The position numbers and the translations under genes are program-made. From Chara braunii (taxonomy: Eukaryota > Streptophyta > Charophyceae > Charales > Characeae), in contig BFEA01000319.1 in assembly GCA_003427395.1 (NCBI GenBank), positions 68,044 to 96,930 of the forward strand: a DNA stretch of 28,887 nt. The letters run 5' to 3'. This document shows, in pieces, positions 20,685 through 28,887 of this stretch. The stretch's first letter is position 1, and every line of letters starts with the position of its first letter. The notes under the pieces are model-generated. The model ran no database searches. It had not been told where the DNA came from and saw nothing but the letters and a program-made list of their open reading frames with translations.

Positions 20685-21490
20685 GACATGCCTAAGATCA
20701 TGTCCAACTTAGTGTCCAAAATGTCGAATGACACGGCCTCGCATGCTAGCGGGGCAAAGTACACGGGCATGGAGTCAACGCAGCGGTCGATTGACTTTTG
20801 CGTGTGAGCATTGGCCAACGTGACGTGAGTAGGCTGACTTTTCCTTCGAACGCGCGGGCCTAGCCCGACGCGTGCCATGAAGTCTTGGCTGATGTAGTTG
20901 CGAGACGCTCCACACTCGATCAAGGCACTGCAGGTTGCCTATCCGATCTGAATGCGGATGTAGAGGAGCGGCGCGTCGATGTCAACGTACCGTTGCGTTG
21001 CGTGATCGCGGTCGATCTTCGCAAGATAGCTACGAAGGTCAACAACTGCTACCCTGCCGTCCGTCGACAGAGGTGGTACTGCAGCGTGCAAGTATCCGCG
21101 CAATTGTGCCATGAGGGCGTTGCAATGCGGTGTTGGCAAAGAACCGGTGGAGGGAAGAGGCAACCATTGGAAGTCCTCAACCGTCAATGGGTCGAGTTCC
21201 TCAAGACTCGCCCAAGTTGACGGATCCTCCGATAGAAGGGCTGGCGAAGCGACCGGTTCGTTGGCCGACAGCGGAAACACCACGCATGCGCTTTAATCTT
21301 GCACGTGGAGGGCTGGTTCAAAGGCGGGACCCGCTCGACAACATAGATCTCGAAGTCAATCCGAGAACTTGCGACTACCGCGTCATCCCTGGACGTGAGA
21401 GAGACTGCTAGCAAGGCAGCCGAGTCCGGCGGATTGGGAAGTGATGTCACTGCACTTCTCGCGGTGCTCAGTTTCCCGAGCTTGGACGCT
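20612..21490 (-). pseudogene. Aspartic protease region of element B, active site altered
   Basis: The order is a Gag-protease linker (EDPSTWASLEELDPLTVEDF), a TAG at 20939-20941, then the retropepsin core. The active-site loop reads ALIECGASRNYIS, so the catalytic Asp is Glu (codon 20915-20917) and the usual Ser/Thr is Cys. The second block (LDMILGMSWLQ) is normal. It would process Gag-Pol if active. The Asp-to-Glu change makes it almost certainly dead; the Cys may be normal for the family. Confidence 0.85.
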
Positions 21491-21515
21491 TGACATTTTC
21501 CTTGTCCTTGTCGAG

Positions 21516-23239
21516 GCATGCACTAGTGATGTGCTTGGTGCTGTAGCACCATAAACATCATCCCCATTTCTGCCTCAACTTGAACATATCTTCGGTGATA
21601 CCGAACTTCGTCCGTGGTCCATCCGCCGACGCTGTTTTCGCCTTATGTTTTCCCCCACGGGGTCTTGAGCATTGCGGTGGTATCGCTGCCGCCACATCTT
21701 CATCACTTGACGTTGAAACGTTTGCGTGGTCCTCGCTAGATCCTTGCTGGATCGCTGCTACTTGCGGCGTCCGCTGACCTTTTCCTTTCTCCACGTAACC
21801 AGGTTGTTGTCGGGCCTCATTGGCCACGCGCCGGTTACCTTGTATGAGTTCCCTTGCCTTTGAGATCATTGCGTCAAAGGTCTCATACTGAAATTCGCTG
21901 CCAAGGGCAGCTGTCAAACCGTCGCAAGATCGGGCGAAGAACTCAGCCCGGATTGCGTCGAACGGCAAGTTTAACTCCAGGGTGGCGACGAGTCTTTGCC
22001 ACTCCGTCAACGTTTGTCGTTGTTGACCATGAACCGGGTCTTCCACTTCTTCTCGAATTCTTCCCACGTGATCTTGGTGTGGAGGGTGGCAATGGTGCAC
22101 TCCAACGTGACGGCCATGCGAGTCATGAAAGCCTGCGCCCCTCCAATGAGTTGGAGGTAAAGTGCGTCAAGCCGCCGTTTGGGTGGGGCGTGATGTACGT
22201 CTGCCTCTGCGTTGAACGCCATCCACCACTGCAGCAGATCGGTCTTGTGGTAATCGTCGAACTTCTCAATCTTGAAGTCCGGCATCTCCCATTCCTTGAC
22301 GACGGCGGCCGTTCGTTGTTGAACGTGGTCGCTGAGCGTCTGCAGCTGATTGCTGATTGTCGATGCTCCAGCAAACGTGCTGATGTCGCCAAGGGATGCT
22401 ACCATGTGGTTGATCCGCTCCTCGAGTTGCTTGTCTTGAGCGGCCAAAGTTGGGCTGCAGTCTGCCACTGCACTACCCGTCGACTCGACTGCAGACAGTC
22501 GTGCCAACCCTGTGCTGACAATGGTCTGCAGCTGGTCGTTGATGGTCTGCTGCTGGCTGTTGGCGTCCTGCAATGTGCTGTTCTCGGCCTGCAATGCCGC
22601 GATCTTCAGGTCTATCGACCGGAAAGTTGCTTCGTAGCAGATGAAGATCTGCCGCATGACCAGCAGTTCGCGTTGCTGCCAATTGCACGTGTACAACAAA
22701 TTCTCCATCAATACTGTTGTGGATTCCTTGTCGCTCTCTTCCTCGGTCGGCTCCTCTTGTTCTTCTGTTGTTTGGAAGTGCTGCCGTCGAAGTAGCCTGC
22801 TGTACATGGCTTCATCTTTTGTGAGGTCCATTGTGGCCTGGTAACGAGCTTGATTCGGACTTGCCTCGACCTGCTGATGCTGCAAACCGTGTGGCTGCTG
22901 CTGCTTCGGCTGCGGCCTGCTGACATGCTGCTTTGGCCCTTCCAGCTGATGCTGAATTGCGTGCTGGCGGGCGGCCTCCTCCTTTTCCCATTTGCGAAGT
23001 TCGGCTGCAGCAGTCTCCGTGTAATGTTGGAGACGTTCGAGAAATGCGAGTTGCGATTCATCTGCCTGCCGGACTGGCATGGGAGGAGTGACCGGCCGCT
23101 TGGGGCTGGCTTGCGTATTGATGTCGGCAATTTCGACCATGGTCGTGCGTTGTCTGCGCCGGATCCGAGGTGTCTTGGGTCCCTGTTGGGGCTTGGTTCT
23201 TGCGGATCCGCGCTCAGCAAGCCGTTGACTGCGGCGCAT
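21516..23239 (-). pseudogene. Gag of element B (broken)
   Basis: I take the start at 23239 (MRRSQRLAERG). The same frame is open up to 23554, but that part is low-complexity. A Gln-rich coiled-coil region (about 22980-22420) leads to a capsid-like domain with FKIEKFDDYHKTDLLQWW and GAQAFMTRMA near 22290-22110. A frameshift near 22040 moves the rest to another frame (PFDAIRAEFFARSCDGL). The CCHC knuckle CLWCYSTKHITSAC at 21516-21557 is complete but sits directly after a TGA (21558-21560). After about 21490 another frame leads on to the protease. Confidence 0.85.
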
Positions 23240-23450
23240 CAAGTAGTCCTGGCTTCGTTGCTGCTGACGTGTCACTGCTGAGGTGGCACCTTGCTGACGT
23301 GGCACTGCTGAGGTGGCACGCTGATGATTTGGCAATCTGTTGTCGTGGCATGCTAGGTGGCACGCTAGGTGGCATGCTGCTGATGTGGCAATCTGCTGTC
23401 GTGGCACGCTGCTGATGTGGCACAATGCTGACGTGGTCGGAGACTGAAGT
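23240..23450 (-). repeat. Imperfect GTGGCA-rich repeats
   Basis: About ten imperfect ~20-bp units related to GTGGCACGCTGCTGA lie just upstream of the chosen Gag start of element B. They stay open in the Gag frame (CHISSVPRQQIA-like), which explains the long upstream frame without requiring it to be coding. Confidence 0.55.
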
Positions 23451-23564
23451 TCCCAGTACCGAGAGGAGGAGAGAGAAGGTAGGGGCGGGAGGAAGCGAAA
23501 GCAAGCAAACAATGCACAGACAGTCCCTTTCTTCCCTGACCTCGAACTTGACACTAATCAAAAG

Positions 23565-24275
23565 AAAAAAATCCCCCCGGAAAAAGTTTGAATTTTGAAA
23601 AAATAAATATTAAATATTCAATGATTTAATTAAGTAAATTTAATCAAGCAAAATACGAGTTAATTACATAAATTTTTAAATTTGGCAAAAATTAAATATT
23701 TAATTAAAAAAAATACTTAAATTTGCAAAAATAAAATTGAATGAAGTTTAAATAAGATTAAACATTTAATTAGAATATTTAATAATTTCATTTCATCGGG
23801 AGAATTTAGCATCCTTACGAGCTCATGAGGTAAGTAGAAGATCAATGGTGGCAGGAAGATACACAATTTGCTGTAAAGATTCAAACTTCAATCGCAATAA
23901 AAGATGCGTTTTGGAAAAAGTGAAAGGTCCGTGAAGTTGAACTTTGAATGTGGCCGTGCTCAGGCCCAATCTGCCTTAATTGGCGCGGTGCCTGGCTGAC
24001 ACTTACTTCCCATAGGCTTGATAGGTCGTTAGATTAGGTTAGGACTAACCCTAATTAGCGCTAATTAGGTTAATCGTGATTACCGATTTCCTAATTGTGC
24101 GCAGTATGGAGAAAGCCGCCAAACCTAAAATTAGGATTCAAACGACGTAATTAACTATGTAAGTAGAAGAAAAGAGAAAATTTGCAACTTGCGATTTAAT
24201 GATAACAGAGTACAGGTTTAGATATCAATCAATCAATCAATCAATCAATCAAGCGTGAGTCATCCAATGCGGTCT
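23565..24275 (-). other. Leader of element B with AT-rich island
   Basis: 23565-23800 is strikingly AT-rich against its neighbours, with many TTTAATTA-like words. Then come CTAATTAG-GC-CTAATTAG-type symmetry at 24051-24068, an 18-bp perfect palindrome beside CCCTAA and TTAGGTT words, and an ATCA microsatellite of about 7 copies at 24223-24252. No gene is seen. Confidence 0.5.
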
Positions 24276-24287
24276 GCTCCGATACCA
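24276..24287 (-). promoter_or_regulatory. Primer-binding site, initiator-Met type
   Basis: The minus strand reads TGGTATCGGAGC, one base from the common TGGTATCAGAGC complementary to initiator tRNA-Met. It is preceded by GTT and an LTR end CAACA, the correct arrangement for a minus-strand element. Element B is the obvious owner. Confidence 0.75.
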
Positions 24288-24290
24288 AAC

Positions 24291-24607
24291 TGTTGCATAC
24301 TCGTGAAACACGGTCATAAGTATGACACAGATTCCCAGAACCGACTAGATAATACAGAGTTAATAGAAATACAGCGGAAGACTTGAGATACATGGATTGA
24401 CTCAGACCTAACTCAGACTGCAACGAAACACTCACAAACATACATCGGTGGTGTGAAAGCCCTGGCCTTGGACACAGAAGAAAAGGCCAGGGTCTGAGAT
24501 CATACACGGACGAATGGAGGGAGAGGAGAGACGAAGGAGGAGGAGAGGGAAGTTGACGTAAACACCATGAATCCGGAAATAGAATCTCGAAAGTCATAAG
24601 TAACGCA
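24291..24607 (-). repeat. 5' LTR of element B (~317 bp)
   Basis: The inner edge is the TG at 24291, 3 nt from the primer-binding site. The outer edge is placed at the CA of 24606-24607, just before homology to the RT of element C begins near 24613. The other LTR is off the window, so length and target duplication cannot be checked. Confidence 0.5.
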
Positions 24608-24612
24608 AATCC

Positions 24613-24872
24613 GAATGTGACGCCGCAAGGCATTCGTCCGCTCGCGGTCAAAGTACAAGTCATTCAAGATTGGTCGGACCTCGCGTGTACTACCGACGTC
24701 TGCTCCTTTCTTGGATTAGCATCATACTACATGCGCTTCGTCAATAACTTCCAACCGATCGCTGCACCATTGTCGCAACTTCAGTCCCCCTTGGTGCCCT
24801 TCGAGTTCAATGACGAAGCTCGGCACGCGTTCCATACGCTGAAGATGACTTTGCTTCAAGCTCCTGTCTTAA
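24613..24872 (+). pseudogene. RT C-terminus of element C
   Basis: The frame reads VTPQGIRPLAVKVQVIQDW, then FLGLASYYMRFVNNF and LKMTLLQAPVL, the end of a Ty3/gypsy RT with its connection segment. It is cut on the left by the LTR of element B and on the right by the 1338-bp insertion after the Leu codon TTA. The reading resumes at 26212 with LSIYDPTLPTKVTTDASGY, in agreement with an intact ancestor. Confidence 0.85.
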
Positions 24873-25131
24873 ACCACCAGTACCCTGCCCAGCCAAACTT
24901 TTGTCGCCTCCTGAATTCATAGAGGGCGTGGGCAGGCCTGGTAGAGGCTCGGTACAGCCTCGACGCATGCGTAGTGGTCGCTCGTTTTGAAAACGGAAAT
25001 GGGCGACCAGAGAATAAATAAAAAAACAAAGAAAAAAAGAAAAGTGAGAAAACGGAAGAATATTTCTCCCTTTGAAAACGGCGCGAGCGGGGGGCTGTTC
25101 CTCTTGATGCGGCGCAAGTTCTGGAAACAAA

Positions 25132-25253
25132 GGGCCTCGCTGCACTACTCTCGACATGCAGAAAAGACAAAAATCATGGCGGTGCATCTTTCCACATTCT
25201 AGCGGAAGATTCACTCTCGTTTTGCACATTTCGAGAGTAGTGCAGCGAGGCCC
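25132..25253 (-). mobile_element. 122-bp mini inverted-repeat element, copy 1
   Basis: The ends are 23-nt inverted repeats starting GGGCCTCGCTGCACTACTC and finishing GTAGTGCAGCGAGGCCC. The core contains GAATCTTCCGCTAGAA and CATGATTTTTGTCTTTT in reverse orientation relative to copy 2. Both copies are exactly 122 bp. Confidence 0.7.
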
Positions 25254-25397
25254 AAAGACACTCACGCCATGTACAAGGGAAAAAAAAAAGGACAGATACA
25301 CGAAATGTGCTCGTTTTGCACATTTCGAGAGTAGTGCAGCGAGGCCCAAAGACACTCACGCCGTGTACAAGGGAAAAAAAAAAGGACAGCTACAGGG
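25231..25397. repeat. 94-bp tandem repeat (1.8 copies)
   Basis: The right arm of the mini-element plus AAAGACACTCACGCC, a GGG-A10 run and GGACAG is repeated in tandem, the second unit starting at 25325. It adds an extra inverted-repeat arm at 25325-25347. Confidence 0.65.
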
Positions 25398-25516
25398 CCT
25401 CGCTGCACTACTCTCGAAATGCGCAAAACGAGAGTGAATCTTCCGCTAGATCATGAAAAGGTACACCCCCATGATTTTTGTCTTTTGTGCATGCCGAGAG
25501 CAGTGCAGCGAGGCCC
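25395..25516 (+). mobile_element. 122-bp mini inverted-repeat element, copy 2
   Basis: It has the same ends and core as 25132-25253 but in the opposite orientation, with slightly diverged right arm (CCGAGAGCAG). A third, armless core lies at about 25576-25645. Confidence 0.7.
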
Positions 25517-25686
25517 ACGCCTCATCCTACGTGATCAGATTCGCTTGCGATCCACTTCTCGCCACATGTACAAACCGAGAGTGAATCTTCCGCTAGAACA
25601 CGGAAAGATACACTGCCATGATTTTTGTCTTTTGTGCATGTCCAAAAAGTTTCGTGGCCCTTTTTGGTTTATTTTTTATTTTTACT

Positions 25687-25707
25687 AAATCGAGAAATTG
25701 TCCAAAA
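25687..25707 (+). ncRNA. U6 snRNA 3'-end fragment
   Basis: AAATCGAGAAATTGTCCAAA differs by one base from the 3' part of U6 (AAATCGAGAAATGGTCCAAA). It is a fragment inside the TTAA element. Confidence 0.6.
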
Positions 25708-25764
25708 GAAGGAAAAAAATAAAATAAAGATTGACTGCCACGATTTGTCTTTTGTGGTAGCTGC

Positions 25765-25830
25765 GGACATCCTACGAGATTTGCAATGGCCCATGCTGAA
25801 CACTTTTCCAGATTACTGAAATGGGAATGA
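25765..25830 (+). ncRNA. Degenerate U6-like fragment
   Basis: GGACATCC, then AGATTTGCAATGGCCCATGC, then GAAATGG follow the order of U6, with the central GATAAAATTGGAACGATACAGAG part missing. The match is weaker than the neighbouring pieces. Confidence 0.4.
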
Positions 25831-25840
25831 ACTTTACGCT

Positions 25841-25895
25841 GGAACATGGAAGGATACAGAGAAGATCAGCATGGCCCTGCTGAAGAATGATGATT
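25841..25895 (+). ncRNA. U6 snRNA core fragment
   Basis: GGAAC, then GATACAGAGAAGATCAGCAT, GGCCC, TGC, AAG and ATGA match the catalytic core of U6. The ACAGAGA box and AGC triad are intact. The 5' stem-loop and the 3' tail are absent here, so it is a fragment, not a gene. Confidence 0.7.
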
Positions 25896-26210
25896 GCTGG
25901 CAATAGAGCCATTCACGGCTCTCTGACTACGATCCCGCCATCCGCGCCTTCGCCTGCTCGTCTGGCAGGAGCAGCCAGCGTATGGGGAAAAAGAAAACGT
26001 ATGACAGAAAAGGAAGAAGGGAAAAAAAAAAAAAAAAAACAAGGGAGGGAAAAAAAACGAAATAACGAGCACTGAAGTACCGGTCGCCAGCATTGAAGGA
26101 CTGGTCAGCCCCGTATCACGACCACTCGCAAGCTGGATTCCCATAAGACAAAGGTTCGGTAGCTTGCCAACAATGAGGTTTGGGAAGGCTGCTTCGGGGG
26201 TACTGGTGGT

Positions 26211-28177
26211 TTAAGCATCTATGACCCGACCTTGCCAACCAAAGTGACTACGGATGCTTCCGGTTACAACATTGGCGCGGTTTTGGAACAGCATGACGGC
26301 GCATACTGACATCCAGTTGAGTACTTCAGCCAAAAGGTGTCGCCCATCAATTCTCTTGATGATGCGAGGAAGAAGGAACTGCTAGCTTTTGTCATCGTGC
26401 TTAAGCGTTGGCATCACTTTCTCCTCGGGAGTCGGCGATTCACGTGGGCAATGGACAACAATCCGTTAACTTATTATAAGACGCAAGACACGGTGAGCAG
26501 CACGATTGGTCGCTGGATGTATTTCATCGACCAGTTCGACTTCACCTCCAAGCATATTCCGGGCCCCTCGAACAAGGCAGCGGATGCTCTCTCGTGAAGA
26601 CCCGATCTTTGCGCCTTGGTGCACTCCACATTCGGCCTCGACGAGGACCTGCAACAACGTTTCGTAAACGGCTACAAGTCAGATCCGGGATTTTCCATGC
26701 TCTACACGGACTTATCACCGGATCACCCGCCGACAAGCAATTATCGCATTGTCGACGGCTACTTGCTTCTCCATACGCGAGGCAAGGACTTGTTGTGTGT
26801 TCCCCAAGACCGCATCTTGCGCACTTGCCTCCTTGGCGAATATCACGATTCGCGGCTGGTGGGACACCTTGGTGTCGCACACACACTGGCACGACTCCGC
26901 CAGTGATTTCACTGGCCGGACATCATCAGCGACGTCAACCGGTACATTCAGTCATATGCAGTTTGCCACCGGAACAAAGGGCGTCATCAACTCCCGTACG
27001 GCGAACTGAAACCATTGCCGATTCCTCGGGAACCAGGTCTCTCCATTGCTATGAACGTGACCGGTCCTTTCCCCCGCGATCACCTTGGCCGTGATGGTAT
27101 TCTCACGGTCGTCGACCGTTTCAGCAAGTACGCTCGATTTCTTCCATGCAAGTACATGCGACGGCTCCCGAGCTCCCACGACTCTTGCACACCGGATGGT
27201 TTTGCAGCCACGGCGTTCCGGAAGACATCGTCAGAGACTGCGACACTCGTTTCATGTCAGCCTTTTGGAAGACACTCATGGTGGAATCCAACACCAGCAT
27301 GAAACCGAGTTCCGCACGGCATCCTCAAACGGATGGGCAAACGGAACGTGCGCACCAGACTGCGCAGATGGTGCTCCGCACACTCATCCGCCCGGATCAA
27401 AAGGACTGGGTTGACCGGCTCCCCGACATCGAGTTCGCCTACAACACTTCGGTGCACCCGGCGATCAGCATGACTCCATTCGAGTTGCATCACGGTGGAC
27501 TAAAAGGCCGCATCTTCGCAGACATTTTGCTTCCACGGGCTGCCGATATTGACGCTGCTTGCTCCGCCGCTTCTACATGGAAGTACAGGGAACTGCTGGC
27601 CAAAGCCCGTGCAAATATGCAAAAGGCTCAGGTCCGTATGCAGCAGCAAGCGAACCAGCGTCGCATTCCATATCTAATCCGCGCCGGCGACCTTGTTTGG
27701 GTCACCTCTGAGGAATTCGCGCTCGAGCAGCACGTCTCGCGCAAGCTCCTCCCTTAGTGGTTTGGTCCATGGAAGGTCACTTCAACAGCTGGCCCCGCGG
27801 GTCCCTCTTTCATAATTGAGATTCCCCCGCGTTTGACGGTCCACCCAGTATTTCACACTTGAAAGTTGGCGGTCTATACTCCAGCCTCACCAACGGATTT
27901 CCTGGGCAGACGGTCACACGACCCTCCATCAATGGATGGTCATCAGGAGGTCGACCGCATCCTCTCTCATCGCAAACACGGCAACAAGCCAATGCAGTAC
28001 AAAGTTACATTCAAGCAATGCAATCCCGACGACACACGCTGGATTTCACGAGCTGATCTGAAGGCGACAACACCCCTCATCTTCGCGCATTACGAAAAAC
28101 AGCGACTTGCTAAGGAAGCTGCCCAACCTGCCCGCCCCGTACGGACATTGGACAGACAGCTTCGCCCTCGCAGTTAG
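26211..28177 (+). pseudogene. RNase H, integrase and chromodomain of element C
   Basis: RNase H has VTTDASGY, KKELLAFV and DNNPLTYY, then ADALS. The integrase finger has H-x6-H (HDSRLVGH), but the first Cys of its C-x2-C is Tyr (TAT at 26955-26957). The first catalytic Asp is Asn (SIAMNVTG, 27054-27056). DTRFMSAFW and QTDGQTERAHQ supply the others after a frameshift near 27150. The C-terminus (FALEQHVSRKLLP, WFGPW, HPVFH) leads to a chromodomain-like end (VDRILSHRKHGNKPMQYKV), which marks a chromovirus. In-frame stops are at 26307, 26595, 26904, 27755 and 27860. Confidence 0.9.
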
Positions 28178-28187
28178 CTCGGTCTTC

Positions 28188-28198
28188 AAGGGGGGGAG
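28188..28198 (+). promoter_or_regulatory. Polypurine tract of element C
   Basis: AAGGGGGGGAG directly precedes TG at 28199, 10 bp after the last pol codon. This is the plus-strand primer and the normal boundary to the 3' LTR. Confidence 0.8.
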
Positions 28199-28887
28199 TG
28201 TGTGGCATACTGCTACCACACAGGCCCCAGTTAGGGCCCGGTTCTGTAGTAGGCGGTTCTGGCCTAGTTACCGGGTCACGACGGTCCCAGTTAGGTCCAG
28301 GTAGGCCTAGGAACCGTCGGTTCAGTCCAGGGTCCGGTAGGCCTCGTTTAGACCCCACCAGACCCAACGGCTAGTTAGGCCAGATACCGGTCCATTGGTA
28401 GGACCGGCCGGCGGCGCAATTTAGGCGCCACTCTTCAGATTCAAAATCGGATCTGAACCCATGGGCCTGATCAACGGGCCAGACCCGAAGGCCCTCAGTA
28501 GGACTGAGGCCGACCCAGCACTATATCAGCTGGGTACCAGCCTCAGTCGGTAGGTTGGTCTACAGTTCGTCTACAGTTAGGCTACGAGTTAGGCTTCAGG
28601 ATTAGCGCAGCATTTCAGCATGAGGATGAGCAGCAAGAAGGGAATTAGCGCAGCAGCAAGGAGGAACAGCGCAGCAGCATCTTAGCGCAACAGTGGAATA
28701 GTGCCAGCCTCTCTCTCTCCCTCTCTCGCTCGCTCTCTTCCTACCTTCTGAGTCTCAGTCTACTCTCGGGTTGCTCCTACTGGACTACTACAACTATGGA
28801 GGATGGTTACGAGTTCTGATGACAGTGGAGATAGTAACATTGAGACATTGGTTGAGGACTACTTCAGGGATCCGACTTCATCTACTT
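28199..28887 (+). repeat. 3' LTR of element C (partial, runs off the window)
   Basis: It starts TGTGTGGCATAC after the polypurine tract. Five (C/G/T)AGTTAGG words occur (near 28228, 28288, 28373, 28574 and 28586). A two-part hairpin with CTATATCA in its loop lies at 28503-28547 and probably holds the TATA box. A CT-rich patch near 28710-28740 and TTAGCGCAGCA repeats at 28600-28690 lie downstream, likely in the transcribed leader. The right end is not in the window. Confidence 0.75.
28503..28547 (+). promoter_or_regulatory. Hairpin presenting a TATA-like loop
   Basis: ACTGAGGC pairs with GCCTCAGT, and inside it CCCAGC pairs with GCTGGG, leaving ACTATATCA as the loop. A probable core promoter thus sits at the tip of a 14-bp interrupted stem. 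Confidence 0.5.

Larger units (their letters stand above)
24873..26210. mobile_element. 1338-bp non-autonomous DNA transposon with TTAA duplication
   Basis: The ends are ACCACCAGTACCC (24873-24885) and GGGTACTGGTGGT (26198-26210), a perfect 13-bp terminal inverted repeat with weaker CAGCC...AAAC similarity further in. TTAA flanks both sides (24869-24872 and 26211-26214). Removing one TTAA and the insert restores the RT/RNase H reading of element C. No transposase frame is seen. A TTAA target suggests the piggyBac group, but those ends usually begin with CCC, so the superfamily is open. The inside is a patchwork of smaller inverted and tandem repeats and U6-like pieces. Confidence 0.8.

Noticed and set aside
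21854-22795. 313-codon plus-strand frame
   Set aside because: It lies opposite the Gag of element B, which has recognisable capsid and knuckle motifs; this frame has none.
3506-27862. Stop-codon reassignment or programmed readthrough
   Set aside because: Frameshifts, a deletion and lost catalytic residues accompany the stops, so ordinary decay explains them.

Overview
The window is a nested stack of decayed LTR retrotransposons with no convincing host gene. The organism is probably a streptophyte (plant or green alga). Three things point there: one element carries a primer-binding site matching the 3' end of plant tRNA-Asp, a second family is a chromodomain Ty3/gypsy element, and U6 snRNA-like sequences occur in two places. 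The proteins resemble repeats I associate with the charophyte Chara, but that is an impression and was not checked. Scattered Ns show a draft assembly, and base 1 matches the base just after the N at 19241, so the window probably starts at a contig break.

Layout. (1) 1-20343 is one very large minus-strand Ty3/gypsy element, called D here. Its 5' LTR appears to run from 20343 down to the PBS at 12546 (about 7.8 kb). Gag1 (12229-10629), protease, RT, RNase H and integrase (to 5976) follow. A second Gag-like protein (5811-3116) lies downstream of integrase, preceded by a good splice acceptor. A 2 kb hairpin-rich non-coding tail leads to the start of the 3' LTR at 1103, most of which is off the window. 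(2) 20344-24607 is a minus-strand gypsy element, B: RT start, protease, Gag, leader, an initiator-Met-type PBS and a short LTR. D was inserted in its RT gene. (3) 24613-28887 is a plus-strand chromovirus, C: RT end, RNase H, integrase, chromodomain, PPT and 3' LTR. Its left end is cut where B's LTR begins, and its pol is split by a 1338-bp inverted-repeat element with a TTAA duplication (24873-26210).

All three pol genes are dead: many in-frame TGA/TAG stops, frameshifts, a deletion in D's RT, Glu in place of the protease Asp in B, and Asn in place of an integrase Asp in C. Gag would coat the RNA, protease would mature it, RT/RNase H would copy it from the tRNA primer and integrase would insert it. 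None of these copies can do so unaided.

The most unusual signal is non-coding. Inside D's 5' LTR (15.19-16.21 kb), 14 short hairpins share the hexaloop AACTTA while their closing base pairs change together. The same LTR holds five ~122-bp tandem repeats with their own hairpin and two U6-like sequences. More U6 fragments lie inside the TTAA element.
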